A stretch of 64,000 nucleotides of DNA from Acanthosepion esculentum (GCA_964036315.1 OZ038485.1:96786575-96850574); one strand, 5' to 3'; positions 41,700 through 52,139 are shown, numbered from the stretch's first letter. A program made the numbers and translations. Notes: generated by a model not told the origin, from the sequence alone.

Positions 41700-42058
41700 A
41701 TTTTATTTAGAATTGTTAAGTTATTACTCACCCTAAATTCAGAAACTAGCGTTTTAAAAGATGGGGCATTGGCCTAGTTGATTAAAATGTTGGTTTGTGT
41801 ATTTGGTAGACATCATCGTTGGGGCTTCAGTCTCGGGGTCGGTGGAAACGGGAGTGCAATGACATAAAATAAGAACGAGACAATATCTCTATTTGCTTAG
41901 TTTGTGCCACTAATTATGTGATAATGTTTTTTAAAACATATTCCAACATTTTATATTTTTTAGTGTGTTAGATTTCTACACTGGAAAAACTAAGAATCAT
42001 CACCACATTATTAGAGCTCATGTGAACCGGTTATAAGACACATTTTTCTGAACGTATT
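41700..42058. other. Unassigned stretch
   Basis: Nothing recognised. Confidence 0.4.
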
Positions 42059-42060
42059 TA

Positions 42061-42600
42061 TAGGGTGTTTCATTAAGACGGATCAAAGTCAGCAGTAAAT
42101 AAATCAGTATTATTGGTGAAAATTGATTTATTTCTCTATTGGATCATATTATTTAAATCATGGCAATTATGTGTGATAAATAATATCGCCCAAATGGTCA
42201 AAATCTTTGATGACATCTTTGCATAGTTGCTCCTCAATCTCACCAATATGCTTATTATCTCATCCTTCAGCTGTTGAATTGTTGTTGGCATAGACCTTAC
42301 TTTTGAGACCCCAAAGGAAGAAATCTAAAAGCGTCAAGTCGCACGATTATGGTGGCCAATTGACTACGCTGTTTCGAGAGATGATGCGACCTGGGAACTT
42401 CTCATTCAAATTCTATTTGAACGTCCATTTTCGTAATAGGCTTCGATAACTTTAACACGTTGTGTGATTGTTAATCTTTCAATGGTTGAAATTGCCCAAG
42501 ATTTAAGTTGTTAAATCTGAAAGAAAAAGAAAAAAAATCATTAGATGCTTAAACTTAATTCACATTTAAAATCGGTTCAAGTTATTGAAACACTCTTTAT
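42061..42600 (-). mobile_element. Internally deleted Tc1/mariner-superfamily element
   Basis: Ends TATAGGGTGTTTCATTAAG (left, 42058-42076) and, inverted, TATAAAGAGTGTTTCAATAA (right, about 42582-42601) form diverged terminal repeats. On the minus strand ITQRVKVIEAYYENGRS (about 42425-42475, N-terminal helix-turn-helix) is followed almost directly by NEKFPGRIISRNSVVNWPP (about 42350-42405) and CDLTLLDFFLWGLKSKVYAN (about 42285-42345). Then come HIGEIEEQLCKDVIKDF (about 42205-42255) and the IIYHT end. The DFFLWG block contains the last catalytic Asp of this transposase type, so most of the catalytic core is deleted and N- and C-termini are fused. Non-autonomous. Confidence 0.72.
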
Positions 42601-42604
42601 AATC

Positions 42605-43070
42605 TAAATTTGATAATGTGACCTAAAAGATACATGCTAGCAAATCACGTGACCTGTAAAAAAATATGTCTTAACAATGAGGAGTCATAATAAATCTTTG
42701 AAAAATATAAAATGTTGCAATATCTAAAAAAAATATCGCATAACCAGTGGTCAAAGATAAGGACATGTTTGGCAAAGTATCAAAATCTACATATAAACCT
42801 TTCTTATCCCAAAAGTTAAAAAATTAAAAATTTAATAAATAGGTCAACACCTACTTAGCCCTAACCCTAACTATGCCAAATCGTTGTTTTTTTTATTAAG
42901 GCACACATTCTTTGGGATAAAATTGTGCCCTTTTATCTCTCCACTTGAAAAAATTCATAGTTTCAGTCCGCGCATAAATTATCTACGCACAATGTGGCCC
43001 ATCATGTGTTTTCTACTTGGCTGGTCTAGTTTTGGTTTGGTTTGTTTTGTTTTACAGCGTATCAAAATGA
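42605..43070. other. Unassigned AT-rich stretch
   Basis: Nothing recognised. CCCTAACCCTAAC at 42859 is only two telomere-like units and not meaningful. Confidence 0.4.
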
Positions 43071-43074
43071 ATGG

Positions 43075-43450
43075 GTTATTTAATACAGACAATTTTTATT
43101 GCTGGTAATATTTTATTTCAAAAATGTATTGCTGGTAATAATTTTTTTCCTTCAAAAATGTATTGCTGGTAATAATTTGTTTACAAAAAAGTATTTCTGG
43201 TATTAAAACCTACTTTACACTTTCCTAGTGTTTTGACCCCAGTTTGGGGGTTAACTATTTGCCCATAGCTGGGACCCTAACAGGTGCTACCACCCCGGGT
43301 CAGGGTGGATCTGGGAACACCAGTAATTAAGGGGTGGTTCCACGCTCCTCAAAACCTCCTGATCAGAGGCCTTACTGTCGGACGCAGTTTATCGTCTTAC
43401 CCAGGACGCGGATCTAGCATATCGTCATACCTAAGACGATCGTCCGGTTT
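43075..43450 (+). repeat. Module: (TTGCTGGTAATAAT)n tandem plus GTAGTTTATCGTCATACCCAGG unit, copy 1
   Basis: About four units of AAAAATGTATTGCTGGTAAT (43085-43205, about 38 bp) are followed at 43363-43450 by ATCAGAGGCCTTACTGTCGG, ACGCAGTTTATCGTCTTACCC and a second, diverged unit. The same two modules in the same order, but expanded, occur at 54640-55255, so this is the smaller allele-like copy of one repeat family. Confidence 0.75.
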
Positions 43451-43689
43451 AGAATGCGAGAATGATGGAATAGGTGATCGGGACCATGGAGAAAAATATA
43501 TAGTTGGAATCAGACGATGTTTTTGCGGCATACGGACTTCTGCAATATGAAATGCAAAAAAAAAGTGTAGGCGTTGAAATACCAGCTATACTTCTAACGT
43601 CAGAGGAATTAGAATTAGAAAATCAGTATTCCGATCTGATGTGAAATCAGAAAACAGACGGAATCGTAATAGAGACACTGGCAGCCTTA

Positions 43690-44010
43690 GAGGAGGGACA
43701 AGATTACGGACATGGTATATCGTTTTATATATTATGCAAAAGCGTTTGATAAAGTATATCACAAAAAACTGTTGGAACAGCTAGACACCCTTGACATGTT
43801 TGGGAAGGATATTAGAATAATCGAGAAACTACATTGGCAGCAAATCGTCTGCATACGGGTAGAAAATTAATTCAGTAAATATACAAAAATAGAAAGCGTT
43901 TAAGACAAAGATGAGCCGTCTCGCCGGACTTTTTCAGTCTATAGAGTGAGGAGGTTCTGAGGGATTTAGAATTTCTACCAAGATTAATTTTTGACGGTTA
44001 CAATCTTAAT
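43690..44010 (+). pseudogene. RTE-type LINE reverse transcriptase fragment
   Basis: Reads YAKAFDKVYHKKLLEQLDTL, DMFGKDIRIIEKLHWQQ and VCIRVEN.FSKYTKIERF (about 43730-43910). It corresponds to the RT palm of RTE-clade LINEs (FIDYxKAFDxVxHxxLLxxL..LDIDGKDLRIIxxLYWxQxAxxRxxxxxSxxxxIxRGVRQGC). The following GVRQGC block is degraded to a DEPSRRTFSV-like text, and the YADD motif is not seen. It is the only RTE copy here with RT rather than 3' sequence. Confidence 0.75.
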
Positions 44011-44162
44011 ATGATTTGATTTGATTTCATTCTTTAATGGTATATTAACTCATTAGGGCTCATTTACTGCCGAAATATAATTTTCTTAGGAGCTTTAACG
44101 TAATAAATTATGTTTTAACAGTTGAATACATAGAAGATGATAATCAACTTTTGTGTATATAG

Positions 44163-44502
44163 ACACTGCAGTTCAAAAATTTGAGGACACCCCAGGTAAT
44201 TTTTATAAATTAGCCCCAAAATTAGTTGTTATGTAATTTAAAGAAGTGAAAATTATTATACATGGTTAAAAAAATTATTAGAAATTTTATTATGACAAAA
44301 CGAAAAAAAAATTTATGTTAAATCTTGCTCTTGTCAAAATATCCTCCTTTCGCCTTGATTACTGCAGCACAAATATTTGGCATTCGTTGCAAAAGATTCT
44401 CTAAGTATAAGTTTGATAATTGATTCCATTTTTTTTTCATGAATTTAAGAGTTCATTCCATGTTTATTCTGGGGTGGCTTCAAACTTTTAAACTGTAATG
44501 TA
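44163..44502 (-). mobile_element. Deleted Tc1-like element with ~30-bp TIRs
   Basis: Left end 44163-44193 (ACTGCAGTTCAAAAATTTGA...CACCCC) and right end 44471-44502 (GGGGTGGCTTCAAACTTTTA...) are inverted repeats with about six mismatches. The element is 340 bp. On the minus strand the remaining coding end reads NQLSNLYLENLLQRMPNICA and AVIKAKGGYFDKSKI (about 44325-44430), the C-terminus of Tc1-like transposases (..MPxRxxAVIKAKGGxTxY). It is flanked on the right by (TA)n. Confidence 0.75.
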
Positions 44503-44589
44503 TATATATATATATATATACTGCACGACTCTTCGACAGAATTGAGTCACTCTCAGTCACTGTGTGTTTATCTGAATCTAAAAATAAAC

Positions 44590-44742
44590 ACGCTAAAATT
44601 CACCCTCATCCCGTACCATACGCTGACGGCTTAGTGGGAGAAGTTCGGATTGACGCAAATTCAGTCGCGTTTCGATCCTAGCTAAAGGCAACCGGACGTC
44701 TAGCCACACTGATGAGCTGTGAAACGTCTGTCTGTGGATGAC
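44590..44742 (+). mobile_element. SINE-like element with hammerhead, copy 2
   Basis: Homologous to 31370-31520. GCGTTTCGATCCTAGC (near 44668) is a good B box, with GGCTTAGTGGGAGAAG as a weak A box about 40 nt earlier. CCGGACGTCTAGCC leads into the hammerhead-like end at 44702-44740, followed by (TA)n. Confidence 0.6.
44702..44740 (+). ncRNA. Degraded hammerhead ribozyme (stem II deleted)
   Basis: Keeps CUGAUGA (44709-44715), GAAA (44721-44724), cleavage triplet GUC (C at 44732) and a perfect 5-bp stem I (44704-44708 with 44733-44737). Compared with copy 1, eight bases (GATACAGC) are missing, which removes the loop and 3' strand of stem II; stem III is also imperfect. It should be inactive, but as a paralogue it supports the structure of copy 1: stem I pair 5 changes from U-A to C-G and pair 3 from G.U to A-U. 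Confidence 0.68.
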
Positions 44743-44856
44743 AAATATATATATATATATGCACATTTTATTGAATACGAACGACAGACAAAGGTGCTTT
44801 TATTTAGTTTTTTATACAATTTCTCATGCGATCTAATATTTTTTTCTTTTCGGATG

Positions 44857-44909
<53 letters not shown>
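44743..44909. repeat. (TA)n tracts around an inverted dispersed repeat (copy 2)
   Basis: (TA)n at 44743-44760 and 44862-44909 enclose 44761-44861. That core is the inverse of 1297-1395 (GCACATTTTATTGAATACGA, CTTTTATTTAGTTTTTTATAC, TTTCGGATGATAAATTATA). Confidence 0.85.
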
Positions 44910-44913
<4 letters not shown>

Positions 44914-44995
44914 TTGCTTTGAGGCATAGACAGTTACGAATAATCCATTATCGAATATCTCAAGATAATGAGACTGTGTTGATCAGTTGTTGCAC

Positions 44996-45738
44996 ATATA
45001 AAATATAAACACATATAAACTAAAAACACATATAAAATAATAGCACATATAAAATATAAACACATATAGAATAAAAACGCATATAAAATAAAAACACATA
45101 TAAAATAATCACACATAAAATCAAAACACATATAAAATAAAAACGCATATAAAATAAAAACACATATAAAATAATAGCACATATAAAATAAAAACACATA
45201 TAAAATAAAAACACATATAAAATAATAGCACATATAAAATAAAAACACATATAAAATAAAAACGCATATAAAATAATAACACATATAAAATAAAAACACA
45301 TATAAAATAAAAACACATATAAAATAATAGCACATATAAATTAAAAACACATATAAAATAAAAACGCATATAAAATAATAACACATATAAAATAAAAACA
45401 CATATAAAATAAAAACACATATAAAATAATAGCACATATAAATTAAAAACACATATAAAATAAAAATGCATATAAAATAATAACATATATAAAATAAAAA
45501 CACATATAAAATAAAAACACATATAAAATAAAAACGCATATAAAATAATAACATATATAAAATAAAAACGCATATAAAATAATAACATATATAAAATAAA
45601 AACACATATAAAATAAAAACGCATATAAAATAAAAACGCATATAAAATAATAACACATAAAATAAAAACACATATAAAATAAAAACACATATAAAATAAT
45701 AACACATATAAAATAAAAACGCATATAAAATAAAAACA
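44996..45738. repeat. 17-bp minisatellite, about 43 units
   Basis: Two alternating unit types, ACACATATAAAATAAAA and GCACATATAAAATAATA, with CGCATATAAAATAAAAA variants, all 17 bp. The 51-bp supra-period is in codon phase and gives a 285-codon minus-strand frame of Tyr, Phe, Ile, Cys and Leu. It looks like a multi-pass membrane protein but is an artefact. Confidence 0.97.
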
Positions 45739-45836
45739 AATTTTATGGTTCCGGGTCTTATAGATGTTACTCTATTCGTCAGGGGTAACATAAATCAATT
45801 TTTCGGAATTTTTTTTACTTTCCATTTTCATTTATT

Positions 45837-45900
45837 TCTTCTTCTTCTTCTTCTTCTTCTTCTTCTTCTTCTTCTTCTTCTTCTTCTTCTTCTTCTTCTT
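45837..45900. repeat. (TTC)21 microsatellite
   Basis: Pure TTC tract directly at the 3' end of the adjacent minus-strand RTE copy. RTE elements often end in short tandem repeats, so it may have grown from the element tail. Confidence 0.97.
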
Positions 45901-45902
45901 CT

Positions 45903-46320
45903 ATATGCAGTGTCCGTTCAGGACATTATCGATCGCGGCCCTCCACAATCTCTTCTCCTTCGTAGCACTCAATAAATTTTCTCGTTTTATTATTTCTCCT
46001 AAACTCTTTTCTGCTATTGATTTACTCAAACTCACTAACTTGTTCTCTTCTTTCCCTCTTGCCTTCAATCTGTCCTGTGAGTATCACATTTTTCAAGACC
46101 TCTTTCCTCATTATGTGCCCTAGAAATTTCAACTGTCTCTTCCTGATCTTAAGTATAAATTTCATATTTGTTTCCATGTTCTCTAAAACTTCGTCGTTAC
46201 TTAAATGTTCGCTCCATGGTATTCTCAGCATCCTTATGTAGAAACACATTTCTGTTAATTCAAGTTCGATCCCCATCTGCGAGATGTCCAACATTCACTG
46301 ACATATAGGAGGACTGATTT
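45903..46320 (-). pseudogene. RTE-type LINE 3' relic with intact end
   Basis: Minus-strand frame (46022-46294) reads MGIELELTEMCFYIRMLRIP, WSEHLSNDEVLENMETNMKF, ILKIRKRQLKFLGHIMRKEV and LKNVILTGQIEGKRERREQ. This is the clearest copy of the family C-terminus, open for 90 codons. Its 3' end (45903-45960) runs straight into (TTC)21. Confidence 0.85.
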
Positions 46321-46517
46321 ACATTTATTGTTTTTATTGTAGCAAACCTACGGACGATAATGTGTATGTCTCCATTTATATAAATACAGTAGTAAATACT
46401 GTATGTTGGTCTGCGGTTGGAGATTCGTTGTGGAATTCCCCTGACTCACTTCTAGCAGTTGACTACTTCTACGCACCGCTGGCGATTCTTATATGTGTTG
46501 TTCTTGTCCTAAGTATT

Positions 46518-47116
46518 TGTTATGGTAATTTACCCACGTACGCATGGACTCTCCCAACTATAAATAGGAGCAGGTACTGCCTTTGAAGAGGGGAGTTTCT
46601 AGCAGTTTGTGGGGGGTTATTACTAACATTATTTCATTTAGTTTTCTTGTAAATAGATTATATTCATATTGTAAATACTCATTGGGGCTATTTTTTAAAT
46701 TGTTGTTTTATTCCCCCCGCCACAAACAAAGAATTGTACATATGGGGGCTATTTAGGTTTTTTTATAGAGACATGAGGTATTATGGTGAATGTAGTCAGA
46801 AAGGTAAGTAAGAATGTGTTGTTTTGGTGCTAGGAATATTGTTTGTATATTTGGGTCAGTGTTTGTGGCTAGCTAAATTTAAAGTTAAGACAGATGAAGA
46901 CCGTCCTTTTTCCCATCCCCCTTTTTAGGCCTTGTGCCACATTTTCTGTATTTTAACAGAAATAAATATCGGGAAGTTTTCAGCAGTCAGCTCTGACAGT
47001 CGGACTGAACATTCTTGCTGTAACACTGTCATTTGTATATCTTTGTATTACTGTTTGTGTTAATATATTTGTTTAACTCAATTCCTCTTTTTGTGTCTTT
47101 ATTTCTGACCCTAACA
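46518..47116 (+). mobile_element. Possible LTR, split by a LINE 3' fragment
   Basis: Starts TGTTATGG like the solo LTR at 26100 and could end CCCTAACA at 47109-47116 (one mismatch to the inverse). ACTATAAATAGGAGC at 46557-46571 is a good TATA-type core promoter. The LINE block 46605-46985 sits inside. No 5-bp target duplication is visible (GTATT versus AGACT), so confidence is low. Confidence 0.35.
46605..46985 (+). mobile_element. LINE 3'-region fragment (second copy)
   Basis: Collinear with 26030-26720 but without the solo LTR. Flanked by GGAGTTTCTAGCAGT (46592-46606) and GGAAGTTTTCAGCAGT (about 46972-46987), a diverged target duplication of about 15 bp, as expected for LINE insertion. Confidence 0.65.
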
Positions 47117-47189
47117 AGACTACAACGGTATTATCGTTCATTACCAACCTTCATTTGATTATTCTATTCAGTAACCTTCCCTAGATTAC

Positions 47190-47850
47190 AACATTTTTAT
47201 TTATTTCACTGAGTTGTTAATGTGTTGTTTTCCTCTGTCTCTCTTGCCTTGAATCTGTCCTGTGAATGTCAGATTTTTCAGATCCTCTTTCTTCATTATA
47301 TGCCCTAGAAATTTAGAATGTCACTACTTAGTGTTAAATATAAGTATCCTATTTTTTTCTAAAACTTCCTCGTTGCTCACATGTTCGGTCCATGGTATTC
47401 TCAGCGTTCTTGAACTGATATTACATAACAGTTCAGTATTCTCTTATTCGTTTCTAATGAAATTTTAGAGTTGTTGATTATGATGTTTTAAAACACAACG
47501 AAGGGAAGAACCTGGGCATCAAAAGATGACATATGTATGGCGTTTATATTTGATGCCAGAAGAATTCGTTTGTTAGGTTGTCCCTTTTCGCGTTTCCATT
47601 TTCTCTAAAACTCACATATTTCGTCTATGGTATACTCTGCGTCCTTCCGTAGAACCACATTTCTGTTGCTTCAAGTTTCTTCTTCATTTGTAAGGAGATT
47701 GTCCAGCATTCACCATCATATAGAAGGACTGATATTATATTACACAACTGTTTAGTACTCTTTCCTTGGTTACTAACAAAATTTTCCTATTTCTTAATAC
47801 TTTGCTTAACTTTTGGAAGAAATGTTTAGCTATCCTAGTGCGCCTTAGGA
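47190..47850 (-). pseudogene. Two adjacent RTE-type LINE 3' relics
   Basis: The first (47190-47470) has plus-strand landmarks CTTGAATCTGTCCTGTGAAT, CATTATATGCCCTAGAAATT and GTTCGGTCCATGGTATTCTC. The second (47580-47850) repeats CGTCTATGGTATACTCTGCG, CGTAGAACCACATTTCTGTTG and CACCATCATATAGAAGGACTG. Both are inverse to the plus-strand family and joined by about 100 bp of unrelated sequence. Confidence 0.65.
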
Positions 47851-48329
47851 TTTTCGTATCGCACGTTCAGTCCCTTCTGTTAAAACGTTTCTCAGGTATT
47901 TTATTTACTTGTATGCCCAATTTGTAATTTGCATGTTGATCAGTCACTTTTGCTAACAACCATTTTACTGTTTGTAAATATCGAACAATTTATGATCAAA
48001 GACTAAACGCGTTATCCTATAGTAATTAACTGATCAACGACTTTTTTTGGTGGGGAGTGGCTGAAACAATCCGTGTTGTTATTACAAACTGGAAAATAAT
48101 AATTTAACTTTTATGGCCGTCGCAGTCAGTGCAATGAGTAACAATTTTCTAGGTGGTCTTTTATTATTGCCAACAAGCAGCGATATTAATCTGTTCTAGC
48201 ATCGTTTCCCTGTGAACCTAATAAACTTTGTTTGAATCCCATTCTGAAACAACACGCACGTTTGTGATATTTGGACACTCGTAGAGTTTCAATGTTTAGC
48301 GTGCTCAGATGTTATATTGCACCAGCTTC
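47851..48329. other. Unassigned stretch
   Basis: Nothing recognised. Confidence 0.4.
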
Positions 48330-49245
48330 GTTGCTAACCTCCAGGAGACTAACTTCTTCTTGGTCTCACGTTTTCTACTGAAATGAAGTAGCGTGATTAT
48401 ATTGAATCACTTGCTAGATCTACTTCTAGGAAAGTTGCTAACCTCCAGAAGATTAACTTCTTCTTGGTCTCACGTTTTCTACTGAAGTGAGTTAGAGTGA
48501 TTATATTGAATCACTTGCTAGATCTACTTCTAGGAAAGTTGCTAACCTCCTTCTTCTTGGTCTCACGTTTTCTACTGAAATGAAGTAGCGTGATTATATT
48601 GAATCACTTGCTAGATCTACTTCTAGGAAAGTTGCTAACCTCCAGAAGATTAACTTCTTCTTGGTCTCACGTTTTCTACCGAAGTGAGTTAGAGTGATTA
48701 TATTGAATCACTTGCTAGATCTACTTCTAGGAAGTTGCTAACCTTCTGAAGATTAACTTCTTGGTCTCACGTTTTCTACTGAAATGAAGTAGCGTGATTA
48801 TATTGAATCACTTGCTAGATCTACTTCTAGGAAAGTTGCTAACCTCCAGAAGATTAACTTCTTCTTGGTCTCACGTTTTCTACTGAAGTGAAGTAGCGTG
48901 ATTATATTGAATCACTTGCTAGATCTACTTCTAGGAAAGTTGTCAACCTCCCGAAGATTAACTTCTTGGTCTCACGTTTTCTACTGAAGTGAGTTAGAGT
49001 GATTATATTGAATCACTTGCTAGATCTACTTCTAGGAATGTTGCTAACATCTTGAAGATTAACTTCTTCTTGGTCTCACGTTTTCTACTGAAATGAAGTA
49101 GCGTGATTATATTGAATCACTTGCTAGATCTACTTCTAGGAAAGTTGCTAACCTCCAGAAGATTAACTTCTTCTTGGTCTCACGTTTCCTACTGAAGTGA
49201 AGTAGCGTGATTATATTAAAATTACTTGCTAGATCTACTTCTAGG
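48330..49245. repeat. ~102-bp tandem array, 9 units of two subtypes
   Basis: Unit starts (GTTGCTAACCTCC) at 48330, 48434, 48538, 48631, 48733, 48835, 48939, 49040 and 49144. Core TTGGTCTCACGTTTTCTAC, TTATATTGAATCACTTGCTA, GATCTACTTCTAGGAAA. Subtype A has GAAATGAAGTAGCG and subtype B has GAAGTGAGTTAGAG; the order is A B A B A A' B A A', where A' is GAAGTGAAGTAGCG. Unit 9 runs into a LINE C-terminus. Spacers are too similar to the repeats for a CRISPR-like reading. Confidence 0.96.
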
Positions 49246-49830
49246 AAATTTTGTTCACTGTGTCGTAACAAACAGTTCCTCTCGACAGAATCCTTTTTAC
49301 ACATTCATAAATCTACCATTCGCCCGTGCATTGAATATTGCTGCCCTATCTGGTCTGGTGCTTATGCTACATATATCAAGATTCTTATGGAAATCCCAAG
49401 AAGGGTCTGTAATGTAATCGATCCTGCACTAACATCTCGATTCCATCGCTTTCACACCCACCATGACGTGGTTTCCCTCGATCTTTTCTCTAAATATTTT
49501 CATGGCAATTGTTCTAATGAGCTTTCCTACTTCGTGTAAGAGTGCTCTAGATTGGCAATTAGGTCTTACTGTTTTACTCTTGAACTCGCTAGAATCAACC
49601 GCAAGTTCTATTCTAATAGTTTCTTTTCTCTCGCTTCTCACATGCGGAACTCTCTTCCGCATTTTTGTTCCGTTGCGTCTTCAGAAATTTCAATGCAACG
49701 CCAGTCTCCATCTTTGGTATTTCTGAATTCTGACTTTTATTGTTCTTTTTCATCACTCAAGTTTTCTTCTCTTTCACTCTCAGAAATGCCTGGCATCTTA
49801 GTGGCATCTTGGGGTGAAATGATTTAAAAA
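49246..49830 (+). pseudogene. Jockey/CR1-type LINE C-terminus and 3' end
   Basis: Frame 49207-49539 reads FLHIHKSTIRPCIEYCCPIW, SGAYATYIKILMEIPRRVCN, VIDPALTSRFHRFHTHHDVV and SLDLFSKYFHGNCSNELSY. A frameshift near 49530 leads to LELARINRKFYSNSFFSLAS, HMRNSLPHFCSVASSEIS. The 3' end GGCATCTTAGTGGCATCTTGGG...GAAATGA is at 49791-49822. Apart from one or two frameshifts this is the best-preserved end of the family. The upstream RT is replaced by the tandem array. Confidence 0.85.
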
Positions 49831-50740
49831 ATACATAGTAGAAACTGATACTTCAGGCAAAATACCATAAATGCTTTAAAATGACGTAACATGCCCAAAA
49901 CGCTAATATTCAGATCCAGAAAATGTATGCAGGTGTTGCTGTCGGAATAGCGTCATGTTACGTAACTAATGAAAAAAAAATTAATTAACTAATTAACTCA
50001 CTGATAATTAATTAGACATAAAATACGTGTTTTTTTTTCCAAAATGAATGAACAAAGATAAAAACGGTACCCCTATTTTTTTAAATTTGCAAAAAATCAG
50101 GGAATATTGCGATTTAAATGAATTCTTTCAGCCTCTGATCATTAATAAGTATTTATTTCTTATATGTTATTTTATTAGGCAGCATCGTGAAAGTAAATAT
50201 TAGTCAGTTACACACAACTTTACTTGCCTCCTGTACTAAATTACCAGATGGTATCATAGTCCTCGAAAAAACAGAATATGCCAGTTGACACTACAATTCA
50301 CACAGTAAATAATCTAGAACTTACACTGCCTTTTGCGCTGGGAGCTAAAAAGAAGCTATTAAGAATATTTTAACAGTTCTGCATCTCGCACTTCTCACTT
50401 GTGGAATACTTTTCGAGTCCATGTTTTCTAGGTCTGTTTGATCTTCAAAAATTTAAATGCAGAGACAAATTAAGTGACATTTCTGATATTGAAATGAGTT
50501 TGTAAGTTATTGACCATATGAAGTCCACGCTATCACACATGAGTTGATAGGGAAAGGACTTTTTCGGGTTTAAAGTACATTCTGAGTGACCGGCTAGAAA
50601 CACCGTTTTTTGATAACTTGTCAAAAACCTTGCGTTATTATATATATAACTCTGTGAAGAGATGAAAAAAATAAATGCTTTTTTTTTAGTTTTGATATCG
50701 TTTCTGACATATTAACTGCCTTTTGGGCTTCCGTATTATT
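49831..50740. other. Unassigned AT-rich stretch
   Basis: Nothing firmly recognised. CTTCTCACTTGTGGAATACTT (about 50392) to AAATTTAAATGCAGAG (50448) weakly resembles the LINE tail block WNSLP...FKxNA but is too decayed to call. Confidence 0.4.
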
Positions 50741-50744
50741 GTTT

Positions 50745-50895
50745 TATGCTTCCCTCCCTATATAGCAGCGAATGCTGTACAATCTCCTCAAGATGAAGAA
50801 GAGACTTGAAGCAAGAGAAATGTAGTTCGACAGAAGGATGCTGAGGATACCATAGACCGGACATGTGAGCAACGACCTAGTTTTAGCGAAAACTA
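50745..50895 (+). pseudogene. RTE-type LINE fragment
   Basis: CCTATATAGCAGCGAATGCTG, AGATGAAGAAGAGACTTGAAG, GACAGAAGGATGCTGAGGATACC and GACATGTGAGCAACGAC follow the family consensus. The fragment ends abruptly at TTTTAGCGAAAA, where a different tandem repeat begins. Confidence 0.75.
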
Positions 50896-50949
50896 GACTA
50901 TCCGTGACCCATTGGGTCACTGAAGGTTCAGGTGATGAAACATTAGAAG

Positions 50950-51725
50950 AACGTTAAAATAAAATACTTACTATATAAACAATTCTTATTTTAAATATTA
51001 TACACTTAAAATATTTTTAAAATCTAATTAACTTAAAAATATTTTGTAAATATTTAAAATATTGTTTGTTTAAAAAAAATCTGAAATGTAAATAATTACT
51101 CTACAAACAACTGGACGAAACAGCAAATTGGGATCTCTTTATGTCTGTCTTTAATTTAAGAAATATTTTAATAAAAAAAATTGTCTGTTTGAAGAAAGTT
51201 AAAATAAAAATACTTACTATATGAACAACTCTTATTTTTAAATATTATTCACTTAAAATATTTAAAAAATCTAATTAACTTAAAAATATTTTTTGAATAT
51301 TTAAAATATTGTTTGTTTAAAAAATCTGCTATAGAAATAATTACTCTACAAACAACTGGACGAAACTGCAAAGCGGGATCTCTTTATGTCTGTCGTTAAT
51401 TTTAAAAATATTTTAATTAAAAAAATTGTCTGTTTGAAGAAAGTTGAAATAAAAATACTTACTGTATAAATAACTCGTATTTTTAAATCTTATTCACTTA
51501 AAATATATTTTTTATACAGATTAACTTAAAGATATTTTTTATATACAAAAATATTTTAAATCATATTCACTTGAAAATACATTCTAAATATGCCAAAAAA
51601 TACTTTTTACATAATTTAAATATTTTTTATTTAAAGAAAACTGAAATATAAATAATTAGTCTACAAACAACTGGACGAAACAGCAAAGCGGGATCTCTTT
51701 GTGTCTGTCTTTAATTTAAAAAATA
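50950..51725. repeat. 245-bp AT-rich tandem repeat, three units
   Basis: Unit starts (GTTRAAATAAAA.TACTTACT) at 50953, 51198 and 51443. Each carries CTACAAACAACTGGACGAAA and GGGATCTCTTTATGTCTGTC. Unit 3 has an extra internal duplication of the TATTTTTAAAT/CACTTAAAATAT part and is about 280 bp. Confidence 0.92.
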
Positions 51726-51729
51726 TTTA

Positions 51730-52020
51730 GTATTGGAAGCAAATAGGAAAGGAGACAGTCGGAGTTCCTATTGTACACAATGAAGGGTGATGGCTTGAAT
51801 ATCTGATAGTCACAGGACAGATTGAAAGCAAGAGGACAGAGGAAAACAACACACAGATACTTAGTGAGCATGAGTAAATGGATGGCGGGAGTTTTAGGAG
51901 AATTAACAAAAAGAAAACATCTAAACATTTATTAACTGCTACGACAGAAAGGAAATTATGGAGAGTCATGATCGCTTATGTTCTGAATGGAAGTGCTGGA
52001 CACTGATAACCTTGTTTGAT
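51730..52020 (+). pseudogene. RTE-type LINE 3' relic
   Basis: ATATCTGATAGTCACAGGACAGATTG, GAGTAAATGGATGGCGGGAG, AATTAACAAAAAGAAAACAT and GGAAATTATGGAGAGTCATG match the family tail in order. Confidence 0.75.
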
Positions 52021-52139
52021 TACATGCAATAGTAAACCAACAAAGCGGCGTGGGAAATGTTGTATGTTTTGTGCCCCGCTCCGGGAATTGTACAGTAAAA
52101 TAATCCTCCATAAAAACTAAAACTATAAAATAACAGGAA

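Noticed and set aside
42859..42873. Telomere-like CCCTAACCCTAAC
   Set aside because: Only two units; expected by chance.
44934..45791. 285-codon minus-strand frame resembling a multi-pass membrane protein
   Set aside because: It is the 17-bp minisatellite translated; 51 bp (three units) equals 17 codons, so all frames look periodic.
48330..49245. CRISPR-like look of regularly spaced repeats
   Set aside because: The whole ~102-bp unit is conserved, with no unique spacers, in a eukaryotic context.
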